Assembly (NCBI GenBank): GCA_910589265.1
Contig: CAJUTQ010000004.1
Span: 1 to 64,000, forward strand
Origin: an uncultured Lachnospiraceae bacterium
GTDB lineage: Bacteria; Bacillota; Clostridia; Lachnospirales; Lachnospiraceae
Direction: 5' to 3'
Length of the DNA stretch: 64,000 nt
Below, piece by piece: positions 1 through 8,390 of this stretch (its first letter is position 1; the number at the start of each line of letters is the position of its first letter). A program made the position numbers and the translations under genes. A model generated the notes under the pieces. The model saw only the letters and a program-made list of their open reading frames with translations. It was not told the DNA's origin and made no database searches.

Positions 1-93
1 AAACTCCGTCACCTCGATTTTCGGGTTACGCTGTAAAATCTTCCCGAACCACTTAATATCGTTCTTCGTTCCCATAAGTCTGACTTTTAACAT
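1..93 (-). CDS. Partial small protein, DUF3970-like (C-terminus outside window)
   Basis: The first 31 codons of a minus-strand gene run off the left edge. The visible protein begins MLKVRLMGTKNDIKWFGKIL. This resembles the short DUF3970 (YvzF-like) proteins of integrative conjugative elements; the family name is from memory and only moderately certain. A GGAGG ribosome site lies nine bases before the ATG. The ATG overlaps the stop of the upstream frame by one base (TGATG), which shows translational coupling to the broken DUF6075-like gene. GC content is higher than in the following chromosome, as expected for acquired DNA. Function is unknown. Confidence 0.45.
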   Translation of the reverse strand, partial: MLKVRLMGTKNDIKWFGKILQRNPKIEVTEF

Positions 94-344
94 CAATCCC
101 GTCCTCCAAGCACGGCGTACAGATCGTGGTTATATGTTGCGTATTCCGGATACCGTATCTGTATTGCCTGCCAAAAATAAGGTGCATAGGCACAGCAGAA
201 TAATTCCTCCACTGTATACATTTTGCACTCGTCCACCTGTTCCTCCGCATCATCGTAGTCAAAGACGCTCGGCGTACCGTTGCAGTAAAGGTTAAATGCC
301 ATCCTGACCACTTTCACGCTCCCGCTGGTCTGCCAGCCTTCATG

Positions 345-367
345 AAAGGCAATCTTCGATTGCCTTT
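345..367. repeat. Perfect 10-bp inverted repeat inside the broken gene
   Basis: AAAGGCAATC, a three-base loop, then GATTGCCTTT. Removing these 23 bases rejoins the upstream frame (TGC/TGT codon region) to the HEGWQTSGS segment in frame. The palindrome therefore looks inserted rather than ancestral. Confidence 0.6.
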
Positions 368-442
368 ACACTCCGTTATTACACAGCCTGTCTTAAAGTT
401 ATAAATGCTGTTGATATTTTTTCTTGTGTCATCACTGATACC

Positions 443-468
443 AAACTGAATTGCAAGCAATTCAGTTT
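443..468. repeat. Perfect 12-bp inverted repeat inside the broken gene
   Basis: AAACTGAATTGC, a two-base centre, then GCAATTCAGTTT. On the minus strand it supplies the TAA that truncates the protein after residue 43. Removing 24 of the 26 bases restores a continuous frame into GISDDTR. Confidence 0.6.
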
Positions 469-639
469 ACAATAATACAAGCGCTTTGTGGTACACGTCT
501 TGATACCTGACCTCTTTCAATTTCTCATAGTAGAATTTTTCATGTGCATCGCTGATAAAAATAACCGCTTTCTCTGCTCCTAACGCTGTATTACTCATGT
601 TCATTTCCTCCATTTCTTATTTTGTTTTGACCATAACAA

Positions 640-680
640 AAGGACACTTCCCTAAAATTTTCTTTTAGAAAAATGTCCTT
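640..680 (-). terminator. Long hairpin between lysS and the element genes
   Basis: On the minus strand an 18-bp stem (AAGGACATTTTTCTAAAA pairing with wobbles to TTTTAGGGAAGTGTCCTT) encloses a five-base loop and is followed by TTTTG. It lies after lysS and before the DUF6075-like gene, so it could stop lysS transcripts or be a structure at the element end. Confidence 0.5.
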
Positions 681-730
681 ATCGTACAAAATATTAACTT
701 GAACTGACACGAGTTTCATTTAAAATCATT

Positions 731-809
731 TATTTTAACCCGTTAAGAGGGTTTATTTTGTCGTACTCTTGTCGTACCATACTGTCTTTAAGTCCGCAAA
801 CCCTTGATT
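731..809. other. Possible junction of a mobile element with the 3' side of lysS
   Basis: Just past the lysS stop are two direct 8-bp repeats TGTCGTAC (759-766 and 770-777) and a short AACCC/GGGTT hairpin. Mobile-element-like genes lie on one side and lysS on the other. 3' ends of housekeeping genes are common targets of tyrosine integrases, and I recall lysS being reported among streptococcal element targets. No integrase gene is visible, so this is an inference from layout. Confidence 0.3.
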
Positions 810-2318
810 TTACTGGTCTTTTCCACCCAAAGTTTTCATCGTCGGAAACAGCAGCACGTCCCGAATAGCCGCTGAGTTGGTTAATAACATAATCATGCGA
901 TCCATACCAATGCCAATTCCTCCTGTTGGAGGCATCCCATGCTCCAATGCGTTGAGGAAATCTTCATCTATGCTATTTGCCTCCTCATCCCCTTGAGCTT
1001 TTAGCTCCTCTTGGGCCTCAAAACGACCTCTCTGATCAATGGGATCGTTTAATTCGGAAAAAGCATTTGCCATTTCCCTTCCTGTAATATATAATTCAAA
1101 TCGCTCTGTATATTCAGGGTTATCTGGCTTTCTCTTTGCCAGGGGGGAAATCTCCACTGGATGATCCATTATGAATATGGGCTGTACCAATTTTTCCTCA
1201 ACGAACTCTTCAAATAAAAAGTTTAATATGTCTCCCTTTTTATGCCTTTTTTCATAATGAATTTCATATTGATCAGCCAAAGCCTTTGCCTCTTCATCTG
1301 TCTTTATTAAATTGAAATCAATATTTCCATATTTTTTTACTGCTTCAGCCATTGTAAGACGCTCAAAGTTTTTCCCTAAATCAATTTCATCTTCTCCATA
1401 TTGAATCTTTGTTGTGCCAAGTACTTCTTTTGCAACATTTCGAAATAGCTTCTCACATAAGTCCATCATCCCATAATAGTCCGTGTATGCCTGATAAAGT
1501 TCCAACAAAGTAAATTCTGGATTATGTCGTACACTTAGCCCCTCATTGCGAAACACTCTGCCAATTTCATAAACTCTCTCTAGCCCACCAACAATTAATC
1601 TCTTTAAGTATAGTTCTAAAGAAATACGCAAATGCACGTCTTCATTGAGGGCATTGTAATGCGTGTCAAATGGTTTTGCAGCTGCCCCCCCTGCATTGGG
1701 CACTAACATGGGAGTTTCTACTTCCATAAATCCCTCACTGTCCAAATATTCCCTGACTGCTTTTATTATTTTGGAACGCTTTATGAACGTTTCCTTTACT
1801 TCCTTGTTCATAATCAAATCCACATACCGCTGGCGGTAACGGATATCTGTGTTGGTTAGACCATGAAATTTTTCTGGAAGGATTTGAAGACTTTTGGACA
1901 ATAAGATTACCTCAAGAGCATGAATAGAAATTTCCTGGGTTTTCGTCTTAAACACTTCTCCTTTTATCCCAATAATATCTCCAATGTCCAGCTTTTTAAA
2001 GTAGGCATAGTTTTCCTGGCCAATGGAATCCCTTGCTACATATGACTGAATATTTCCTTCGAGATCTTGAATGTTGCAAAAGGAAGCCTTGCCCATAACC
2101 CTCTTTGACATGACTCTGCCTGCTATAGATACAGACTTTCCTTCTAATTGTTCAAAATGATCTTTGATTTCCTGGCTGTGATGGGTGACGTCATATTTTG
2201 TTATAATAAAAGGATTCTTTCCTTCGCCTTGAAGCTCTTCCAGCTTTTCTCTGCGCACCTTTAACAGCTGGTTTAAATCTTGTTCTTTTTGTTGGTTCTG
2301 TTGACCTTCTTTTGCCAC
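810..2318 (-). CDS. lysS: Lysyl-tRNA synthetase, class II
   Basis: Charges tRNA-Lys with lysine in the cytoplasm. From N to C: a short charged helix (about 1-35), the OB-fold anticodon-binding domain (about 60-145, SIAGRVMSKRVMGKASF), then the class II catalytic core with motif 1 near EVETPML, motif 2 (FRNEGLSVRHNPEFT) and motif 3 (GIGIGMDRMIMLLT). About 502 residues is normal for the family. The longest frame begins with GTG at 2327, but that codon abuts the AAAGGAG ribosome site. The GTG at 2318 sits eight bases after the site and gives MAKEGQQNQQ, so I chose it. It lies 13 bases after greA and is evidently co-transcribed with it. Confidence 0.97.
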   Translation of the reverse strand: MAKEGQQNQQKEQDLNQLLKVRREKLEELQGEGKNPFIITKYDVTHHSQEIKDHFEQLEGKSVSIAGRVMSKRVMGKASFCNIQDLEGNIQSYVARDSIGQENYAYFKKLDIGDIIGIKGEVFKTKTQEISIHALEVILLSKSLQILPEKFHGLTNTDIRYRQRYVDLIMNKEVKETFIKRSKIIKAVREYLDSEGFMEVETPMLVPNAGGAAAKPFDTHYNALNEDVHLRISLELYLKRLIVGGLERVYEIGRVFRNEGLSVRHNPEFTLLELYQAYTDYYGMMDLCEKLFRNVAKEVLGTTKIQYGEDEIDLGKNFERLTMAEAVKKYGNIDFNLIKTDEEAKALADQYEIHYEKRHKKGDILNFLFEEFVEEKLVQPIFIMDHPVEISPLAKRKPDNPEYTERFELYITGREMANAFSELNDPIDQRGRFEAQEELKAQGDEEANSIDEDFLNALEHGMPPTGGIGIGMDRMIMLLTNSAAIRDVLLFPTMKTLGGKDQ

Positions 2319-2331
2319 CTGTAACACTCCT

Positions 2332-2814
2332 TTAGTTTGATCTTTGAATTTCTAGTACCTTGTATTTCAGCATGCCTGCTTGAGTTTCCACTTCCACAAG
2401 TTCCCCTGTCTTATGCCCTAGCAAAGCTTTTCCCACAGGAGATTCATTAGAAATTTTTCCCTTTAAACTGTTTGCCTCTGTAGAACCCACTATTTTATAT
2501 TCTAATTCCTCATTATATTCCATGTCCTGAATACGTACTTTACATCCAATACTAATTGTATCCAAATCCACTTCATCTTCTACAACAACTTCAGCGTTTT
2601 TTAATATCTTCTCAATCTCTTCGATTCTAGCCTCTACGTCTCTTTGCTCATCCTTTGCCGCATCATATTCCGCATTTTCTGACAAGTCTCCCTGTTCTCT
2701 TGCTTCCTTAATTTTTTGAGCCACTTCTTTTCTCTTTACTACTTTTAGCTCTTGCAGCTCGTCTTCCAGCTTTTTTAACCCCTGGTACGTTAATATGTTT
2801 TTCTTTTCTTCCAT
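2332..2814 (-). CDS. greA: Transcript cleavage factor GreA
   Basis: Rescues backtracked RNA polymerase by stimulating cleavage of the nascent RNA 3' end. The 160-residue protein has the N-terminal antiparallel coiled coil (about 8-80), with the tip motif EQGDLSENAEYDAAKDEQ that carries the acidic residues inserted into the polymerase channel. A C-terminal FKBP-like domain follows (about 85-160, with the SPVGKALLG segment). Length and motifs are canonical. The ribosome site GGAAGG lies upstream of the ATG. It is first gene of a greA-lysS unit driven by a consensus promoter at 2934-2963. Confidence 0.97.
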   Translation of the reverse strand: MEEKKNILTYQGLKKLEDELQELKVVKRKEVAQKIKEAREQGDLSENAEYDAAKDEQRDVEARIEEIEKILKNAEVVVEDEVDLDTISIGCKVRIQDMEYNEELEYKIVGSTEANSLKGKISNESPVGKALLGHKTGELVEVETQAGMLKYKVLEIQRSN

Positions 2815-2933
2815 CGTTTACACCTTCCTCTATGTCTATTGCTCTAAAATCGCCTCTTTCCTAAGCGTACCCCAACGCCTATTCCCACAATGTGCATATT
2901 TTGGCGGTTTTTCTCATTTAGATTAACTTTCAT

Positions 2934-2963
2934 ATTATACCGTATTATTCCTATTTATGTCAA
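2934..2963 (-). promoter_or_regulatory. Promoter of greA-lysS
   Basis: Minus-strand TTGACA (2958-2963), 18 bases, TATAAT (2934-2939). It overlaps the 3' end of the upstream 296-residue gene and leaves a leader of about 110 bases before greA. Confidence 0.7.
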
Positions 2964-3825
2964 GATTATGTAGCCGTACTCTTTCATCCTTTTTATAATA
3001 TCCAAGATTTTGTCTCATCTCTTCACTAGATATGCCCCATATCAGTGCCTGTATCCACTTTTTGTCTGTTTCCTTTCCATCCAATGTAAAGTGAAAATGA
3101 TTATAATAAACAATATCCTTTCGTTTTGCCTCAAAAACCTTTGTTTTTAACTGCTCCTGTGTAAAGTCTATATATACCCCTCCTTTTTGGATTTCTCTAA
3201 TATATCTTTTGTCATACAAACCAAAGTCTAGTATAAGATTTCCAAAGCTAAGTTTACCTCCTATAGGAATGAGCAAACCAGTTTCCTTATAAATAGTTTC
3301 TATCTGTTCCTCAAAAAAATCTCCCCTGCTTGTTACAATTCCCAGTTTATTTTTTTTGTCATAAATCTGCCAAAGTATTTCTTCTGTTGGAAAATCCTTT
3401 GTCTTCTCATTTCCCGTCTCAATCAAAATAATACTTGTGTCTTTTGCCTTTAAATGATGCTTTTTCTGTATCCATTGTATTATCTCCTCCATATACAGAA
3501 GAGGAAAACCATTTCCGTCAATTACCTGGCTATGGTTCACATAAGAAGATAGTTCATTAGACACTACAATGCAATAATTCTTGTCCCCAGCTATCTTATC
3601 CATTTTCACAAATACTCTGTTTAAAAGTCGTGCCCTTGACCTATCTTCAATGGAAGCAAATTCTCTTGTTGCTATGGGAAAAGTTAATGTAATAATGGAA
3701 ATTCCTCTATCCTCTTCTTTCCTTATCTTTATTCTCCCTAAAAGAACTAGAAGCCCTGCCCACAAAATAGAAACCTTTTTTCTTTTTTTCTTTTTTTCCT
3801 CTATATAAAATATTATTCTTTCCAT
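2935..3825 (-). CDS. Conserved hypothetical protein of 296 residues
   Basis: I do not recognise the family. The N-terminus is very lysine-rich (EEKKKKRKK, encoded by runs of seven A) and is followed by a short hydrophobic stretch (about 18-31, ILWAGLLVLLGRI). The rest is soluble-looking alpha/beta with no known catalytic motif. Segments such as IIILIETGNEK-like strands and GIVTSRGDFFEEQ give it a faint nucleotide-fold feel, but this is only an impression. No convincing ribosome site precedes the ATG, so the start is uncertain. It lies 42 bases after dusB, which suggests co-transcription. The poly-A tracts could allow polymerase slippage. Confidence 0.7.
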   Translation of the reverse strand: MERIIFYIEEKKKKRKKVSILWAGLLVLLGRIKIRKEEDRGISIITLTFPIATREFASIEDRSRARLLNRVFVKMDKIAGDKNYCIVVSNELSSYVNHSQVIDGNGFPLLYMEEIIQWIQKKHHLKAKDTSIILIETGNEKTKDFPTEEILWQIYDKKNKLGIVTSRGDFFEEQIETIYKETGLLIPIGGKLSFGNLILDFGLYDKRYIREIQKGGVYIDFTQEQLKTKVFEAKRKDIVYYNHFHFTLDGKETDKKWIQALIWGISSEEMRQNLGYYKKDERVRLHNLDINRNNTV

Positions 3826-3867
3826 ATTGTTACTATATGACCAAGGTCTCTATTACATAACCTTCCA

Positions 3868-4824
3868 TTATATATTTAAGAGGAGTTTTTCTAATTGCTC
3901 CATTGTTTCTATCTCATTCAAACTTTGACGAATTCTGGAAGAATGAGGATAACCTGACATATACCAAGAAGTATGTTTTCTCATTTCTCTCATGGCAGTA
4001 TAACTGCCCTTATACTTTTCCTGGAGCTTAGCATGGCGTAAAATCATTTTTTTTACTTCATTGAAAGAAGGCTTATTTTCTATCCTTCCCTCTAAAAAAT
4101 AAATGTTCATACTATGAAATATCCAGGGATTTCCTCTGGCAGCCCTTCCAATAGCTACGCCATCGCATCCCGTCTCTTTCATAAGTCTCTCTGCATCCAT
4201 TGGAGTACATACATCCCCATTTCCAATGACTGGTATTTGTACCTTTTCCTTTACCTGCCTTATAATGTCCCAATCAGCCTTTCCAGAATAGTATTGTTCT
4301 CTTGTCCTGCCATGGACAGTTACTGCCGCTGCCCCACTTTCTTGAGCAATCTTTGCAATTTCAACAGCATTAATATGGTCATCGTCAAAACCTTTTCGAA
4401 TTTTCACAGTTACTGGCTTCTTAATTCCTCTAGAAACCGCTTCCACTATTTTCCCAACAAGAAGAGGATCCCTCATTAATGCCGAGCCTTCGTTATTATT
4501 TACTATTTTAGGCACCGGGCATCCCATATTAATGTCCAAAATGGAAAAGGGACGGTCTTCAATCTTTTTTGCCATCTCAGACATAATGGTTGGATCGCTT
4601 CCAAAAATCTGCTGGGAAACAACTTGTTCGTCTTCATGAATTTCCATGAGCATGTTTGTATTTTTGTTCTTGTAGTAAATTCCCTTTGCACTGACCATTT
4701 CCATAGAAACAAGTCCTGCTCCTTGTTCCTTGCACAATAAGCGAAATGGCAGGTCACTTACTCCTGCCATAGGCGCTAATATAAAAGGATTTGAAATTTC
4801 TACCTCTCCTATTTTCCATTTCAT
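3868..4824 (-). CDS. dusB: tRNA-dihydrouridine synthase, DusB type
   Basis: FMN enzyme that reduces specific uridines in tRNA to dihydrouridine with NADPH. The 318-residue TIM barrel opens with the FMN-binding APMAGVSDLPFR (about 17-28). The catalytic cysteine is C102 in INMGCPVPK. VKIRKGFDD, VHGRTREQ and GNGDVCTP match the phosphate-binding strands, and GRAARGNPWIF is the C-terminal barrel signature. A helical RNA-binding tail follows. Length is typical of DusB. The gene precedes the 296-residue hypothetical gene by 42 bases. Confidence 0.95.
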   Translation of the reverse strand: MKWKIGEVEISNPFILAPMAGVSDLPFRLLCKEQGAGLVSMEMVSAKGIYYKNKNTNMLMEIHEDEQVVSQQIFGSDPTIMSEMAKKIEDRPFSILDINMGCPVPKIVNNNEGSALMRDPLLVGKIVEAVSRGIKKPVTVKIRKGFDDDHINAVEIAKIAQESGAAAVTVHGRTREQYYSGKADWDIIRQVKEKVQIPVIGNGDVCTPMDAERLMKETGCDGVAIGRAARGNPWIFHSMNIYFLEGRIENKPSFNEVKKMILRHAKLQEKYKGSYTAMREMRKHTSWYMSGYPHSSRIRQSLNEIETMEQLEKLLLNI

Positions 4825-4891
4825 GTTTTTCTTTTTCTCCTAAGCAAATATTCCATGTAAGAAATTATAATGAGGGATTCAACATTTCCCG

Positions 4892-5665
4892 TTAATTTTT
4901 CTGATTTCGATTATATATCCTTCTTAAACCATCTAATGTTAAGGTGCTGTCATAAATGTCAATTTTATCTGTATTGTCAGCAATGATTCTTCCCAATCCT
5001 CCCGTTGCCACAACTTTTAAATCTTTCAATCCTGTTTCTGCCTTTACTCTATCTACAATATATTCTGTTTGTCCAATTTGTCCATAAACTAATCCTGACT
5101 GCATACTTGATGTTGTATCATGGCCTAAAATTTTATCTGGTCTTTTAATCTCAATCTCTGGAAGCTTTGCCGTCCCCTCCCACAAAGCCTGAGCTGATAG
5201 TCTTAGTCCTGGGGCAGTAATTCCTCCAATAAAAGCTCCATCTCCTGTCACAAGATCATAGGTAGTGGCTGTGCCAAAATCCATGACTAACACAGGCCCC
5301 CCATACTTTTCATAGGCAGCTACCGCATCCACAATTCTATCTGCCCCAAGCTCTTTTGGATTAGGAACCATTAGACGGATTCCTGTTTTAATACCAGGGC
5401 CTACTGTTAGAGGAGTCATGTCAAAATACCGAATAAAGGCGTTGATCAAAGAATGCATTAAGTCTGGAACTACACTGGCTATTATAACCCCTTTAATATC
5501 CTCTACTACCGCTCCCTGTTTTTCTAAGAGATTGGTAATACTAAAACCATATTCGTCAGAAGTTCTAGATAATTTTGACATAAGGCGAAATGTATGGAGC
5601 AACTCCTCTCCATGATAAACACCAAATGTAATATTTGTATTTCCTACATCCACTACTAATAGCAT
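4892..5665 (-). CDS. coaX: Type III pantothenate kinase
   Basis: First step of coenzyme A synthesis: phosphorylates pantothenate. The 257-residue protein has the ASKHA phosphate loop at the N-terminus (DVGNTNITFGVY, about 6-17) and the GADRIVDAVAAYEKYG segment with the catalytic aspartate. A second nucleotide motif is DFGTATTYDLV, followed by GGITAPGL. These are the marks of the CoaX family, which is insensitive to CoA feedback and uses a monovalent cation. It lies one base from the preceding DUF6145-like gene and shares a unit with birA. Confidence 0.96.
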   Translation of the reverse strand: MLLVVDVGNTNITFGVYHGEELLHTFRLMSKLSRTSDEYGFSITNLLEKQGAVVEDIKGVIIASVVPDLMHSLINAFIRYFDMTPLTVGPGIKTGIRLMVPNPKELGADRIVDAVAAYEKYGGPVLVMDFGTATTYDLVTGDGAFIGGITAPGLRLSAQALWEGTAKLPEIEIKRPDKILGHDTTSSMQSGLVYGQIGQTEYIVDRVKAETGLKDLKVVATGGLGRIIADNTDKIDIYDSTLTLDGLRRIYNRNQKN

Positions 5666-5666
5666 T

Positions 5667-5996
5667 TTATCTCTCTCCTAATATAAATACTTTATAAAAC
5701 ATAGTCAAAGCTTCCATTAAGTCCTGCTTCTTTCTTTGTATTTCTCTAATGTAAAGTCCACTTGCAATTTCATCATAAAGAATATCTTCTTCCTCTGCCA
5801 TTACTTCTAAAGACAATCTTCCGTCTTCTTCAAATATCATTGTAAAAATTCCCCCTACCTCCTCTGTAAAGAGTACAGAAATAATATGAAGTTCTTCCTG
5901 GATAGACATAGGTAGCTGTTTAAACCGCTCATTAAAATAATACTTCTGTTCATAAGCGTTGGCTCCACATAGCACTGTTCTCTTAGACATATCCAT
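5667..5996 (-). CDS. DUF6145-like conserved protein
   Basis: A 109-residue soluble protein that I recognise as the family annotated DUF6145 in Lachnospiraceae; the number is from memory. It contains VLCGANAYEQKYYFNERF near the N-terminus, an acidic middle (EEEDILYDEIASG) and a basic helical end. No catalytic motif or membrane segment is visible and its function is unknown. It overlaps the 3' end of birA by 14 bases and stops one base before coaX starts, so all three are translated from one transcript. The second methionine (position 3) is an equally good start. Confidence 0.7.
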   Translation of the reverse strand: MDMSKRTVLCGANAYEQKYYFNERFKQLPMSIQEELHIISVLFTEEVGGIFTMIFEEDGRLSLEVMAEEEDILYDEIASGLYIREIQRKKQDLMEALTMFYKVFILGER

Positions 5997-6978
5997 AGAT
6001 TCCCCTTACTGACACTTCCCCAGAACACACTTTTTCTAAAGTATTTTTTTCTGTTTCCACTAAAAGCTCTCCATTTTCATTAATGCCATGACATATTCCT
6101 GTATACCCATATGAAGTTCCCAATACCTTTACTTCCTTTTCTTTGTTTACTAAGTACTGATTGTATTCTTCTTTCAAAAATGCTAAACTTTCTTTTTCTT
6201 CAAAAAGTTCATAATATTCTTCAAAATAATACATTGTTCTTTCTATTAAATAAGCTCTTTTAGGCACTTCTTTTCTGTTGATCTCTCTGACTTCTTCTTC
6301 TAAAGATGTGGCCTTCTGCCTAATATCATCTGGAAAAGTCTGCTCTTTTACATTAATGCCAACCCCAATAACAATATATTGAATATAGTCTTGTTCCCCG
6401 CTCATCTCTGTCAATATACCGCATACCTTCCTTTTATTGATAATAACGTCATTCGGCCATTTAATTTGGCATGAAAGTTCTGTAGTCTCCTCAATGGCTT
6501 TTGCTACAGCTAAAGCCATAATTAAGGTAACCATAGAAGCCTTATTAGGTAAAAATTTTGGTCTCAAAACAAGACTCATATATACAGCTGCCCCAGAAGG
6601 CGACTGCCATCCCCTTCCTCTGCTTCCCTTTCCTGCTTTCTGCATATTGGATACTACTAAAGCTCCCTGGGGACACCCCTCCTCTGCATGTTGCTTTGCC
6701 CTTGTGTTTGTGGAATCTATTTCATCATAATAATAAATTTCTCTGGCAAGCCACTTTGTCTTCATCCTGCTTTTTAATTCGCTTTCTGATATGACCTCTC
6801 CTATTTCCAATAACCGATAACCCTTTTTTTGGACTGCTTCAATTTCATATCCTTCCTCTTTTAACTGATTTATTATTTTCCATACAGCCGTCCTAGATAC
6901 GCCAAATTTCTTGCATATACTCTGGCCTGATACATAATCAGACGTACTTCTTAACATACTTAGAATTTCTGTTTTCAT
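5983..6978 (-). CDS. birA: Bifunctional biotin--protein ligase and biotin operon repressor
   Basis: Attaches biotin to acyl carrier proteins of carboxylases and, with biotinyl-AMP bound, represses biotin genes. The 331-residue form has an N-terminal winged helix (about 1-65, CKKFGVSRTAVWKIINQL), so it is the repressor type and not ligase only. The ligase core follows, with the biotinyl-AMP loop GKGSRGRGWQSPSG and IKWPNDVIINKRKVCGIL, then a C-terminal SH3-like domain. I started at the ATG at 6978 (MKTEILSMLR) because a TAGGTG site precedes it. The longest frame adds 20 residues without homology. It is followed with overlap by the DUF6145-like gene and coaX. Confidence 0.95.
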   Translation of the reverse strand: MKTEILSMLRSTSDYVSGQSICKKFGVSRTAVWKIINQLKEEGYEIEAVQKKGYRLLEIGEVISESELKSRMKTKWLAREIYYYDEIDSTNTRAKQHAEEGCPQGALVVSNMQKAGKGSRGRGWQSPSGAAVYMSLVLRPKFLPNKASMVTLIMALAVAKAIEETTELSCQIKWPNDVIINKRKVCGILTEMSGEQDYIQYIVIGVGINVKEQTFPDDIRQKATSLEEEVREINRKEVPKRAYLIERTMYYFEEYYELFEEKESLAFLKEEYNQYLVNKEKEVKVLGTSYGYTGICHGINENGELLVETEKNTLEKVCSGEVSVRGIYGYV

Positions 6979-7081
6979 TGATTTACACCTATATCTTTCC
7001 CATAATACCCCATTTAAGGCACAAGACATTCCGTTCAAGATTTAGAATTTCTTTACTGACATATTTTACTTTTCCCTCTGC

Positions 7082-7375
7082 TTACATTGCCAGCATTGCT
7101 GAAAGAACTGCAGCCGCCATTAAAATAATTGTTAAAAAAAGAAACATTGTTGACAATACTTTATTATCTTTGTGAAATTTTACTACATTTGCTGTTGTCA
7201 TAACTGTCCCTAGAAGAAAAATAAGTCCATAGTATATTGTAGTTTCTAAATCCATCATAAACTGAATAATTCCCAATACAATAATAACGATCCCTAGACA
7301 CATATTGACAAAATCCCTGTGGAAATCCTTATCCTTTAGCTGCATTTTCACATACTTTTTCATGTTTCCATTCAT
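7082..7375 (-). CDS. Small three-helix membrane protein
   Basis: A 97-residue protein with a basic cytoplasmic N-terminus (KKYVKMQLKDKDFHRD) and three hydrophobic segments: about 25-42 (CLGIVIIVLGIIQFMM), 46-65 (TTIYYGLIFLLGTVMTT) and 74-95 (STMFLFLTIILMAAAVL). I do not recognise the family. Its ATG overlaps the argF stop in an ATGA, so it is translationally coupled to argF. The pairing with an arginine gene may be coincidental. Confidence 0.75.
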   Translation of the reverse strand: MNGNMKKYVKMQLKDKDFHRDFVNMCLGIVIIVLGIIQFMMDLETTIYYGLIFLLGTVMTTANVVKFHKDNKVLSTMFLFLTIILMAAAVLSAMLAM

Positions 7376-8325
7376 GGTAGGTAATCTCCTAAAGTAGCTA
7401 CCATAACTGCTTTAATTGTATGCATTCTGTTTTCTGCCTCATCAAAAATTTCCTCTGCATGCTTCTCAAATACCTCTTCTGTCACTTCATTTCCTTTTAC
7501 TGCAGGCAGACAATGTAAGAGCAGTGTATGATTATTTCCAGTTTTATCCATCAACTCCTCATTTACTTGGTATGGCTTTAATAAGGTAAGACGCTCCTTT
7601 GCCTTCTCTTCTTCTCCCATAGAAACCCAGACATCTGTATAAATCACATCTGCTCCTTTTACGAAAGAAGTATCCTCTGTGATTGTCAAACTTGCTCCTG
7701 ACTTTTCTGCATATCCTTCACATTCTTTCACAAGGTTTTCTTTTGGCTGTAAAGATTTTGGGGAAATAATTTTACAATGCAGTCCTATTTTTGTACATCC
7801 AATCATAAGGCTGTTCGCTACATTATTTCTTCCATCTCCAATGTATACAAATTGGATTCCTTTAAGCCTCCCCAAATGTTCTTTTATTGTGAGAAAATCC
7901 GCCAATACCTGGGTTGGATGATACTCATCGGTCAGTCCATTCCACACAGGCACCTTACTATACTCGGCCAAAATTTCCACTGACTTATGTGCAAAACCTC
8001 TGAATTCTATACCGTCAAACATTCTTCCAAGCACTCTCGCTGTATCCTCAATGCTTTCTTTTTTTCCCAGCTGTATATCATCTTTTCCTAAATATTCTGG
8101 ATGGGCTCCCTCATCTACACATCCAATCGTAAACGCACACCTTGTTCTTGTAGAGGGCTTTTCAAATAGTAAAGCAATATTTTTACCTTTCAAGCTCTCT
8201 CCTAATATTCCTTGCTTTTTCCTCATTTTCAGCTTTTCTGCAAGGGATATGAAATATAAAATTTCTTCTTTTGTAAAATCCTTTAACGTTAAGAAACTAC
8301 GTCCTTTTAATTGCACTGCGTCCAT
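7372..8325 (-). CDS. argF: Ornithine carbamoyltransferase
   Basis: Condenses ornithine and carbamoyl phosphate to citrulline, in arginine synthesis or, if catabolic, in the arginine deiminase pathway. The 317-residue protein has the carbamoyl phosphate motif STRTRCAF (about 59-66), HPTQVLADF in the middle and the ornithine loop HCLPA near the C-terminus. No other arc or arg genes are in the window, so the direction of use is open. A strong AAGGAGG precedes the ATG. A terminator-like hairpin sits immediately upstream, only about 17 bases from the start codon, with no room for a promoter between them. Confidence 0.96.
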   Translation of the reverse strand: MDAVQLKGRSFLTLKDFTKEEILYFISLAEKLKMRKKQGILGESLKGKNIALLFEKPSTRTRCAFTIGCVDEGAHPEYLGKDDIQLGKKESIEDTARVLGRMFDGIEFRGFAHKSVEILAEYSKVPVWNGLTDEYHPTQVLADFLTIKEHLGRLKGIQFVYIGDGRNNVANSLMIGCTKIGLHCKIISPKSLQPKENLVKECEGYAEKSGASLTITEDTSFVKGADVIYTDVWVSMGEEEKAKERLTLLKPYQVNEELMDKTGNNHTLLLHCLPAVKGNEVTEEVFEKHAEEIFDEAENRMHTIKAVMVATLGDYLP

Positions 8326-8341
8326 CTCTCATCCTCCTTAT

Positions 8342-8383
8342 AAAAAAAGCTGCCTCACAAAGTCATTCCTTCGTGTGGCAGCC
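8342..8383 (-). terminator. Hairpin after qmcA and directly before argF
   Basis: Minus-strand stem GCTGCC-A-CACGAAG with CTTTGTG-A-GGCAGC followed by seven T. It has all features of an intrinsic terminator, yet argF begins 17 bases further on. Confidence 0.8.
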
Positions 8384-8390
8384 ATTATTT

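Larger units (their letters stand above)
93..598 (-). pseudogene. Broken DUF6075-like gene of a conjugative element
   Basis: An intact start region (ATG at 598, GGAGG eight bases upstream) codes for 43 residues ending YQDVYHKALVLL and then hits TAA at 467. Downstream, in other frames, come further pieces of what looks like the same protein: GISDDTR, INSIYNFKTGC, HEGWQTSGSVKVVRMAFNLY, and a C-terminus with EELFCCAYAPYFWQAIQIRY up to the stop at 93. Together these match my recollection of DUF6075 proteins carried by clostridial conjugative elements. The reading frame is broken exactly at two perfect inverted repeats, 443-468 and 345-367. Only the C-terminal part (93-317) remains as an open frame, without a good ribosome site. 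Function of the family is unknown to me. Confidence 0.55.

Noticed and set aside
53..262. 69-codon minus-strand frame at the left edge
   Set aside because: It lies in another frame over the better supported DUF6075-like and DUF3970-like pieces, has no ribosome site and is a shadow.
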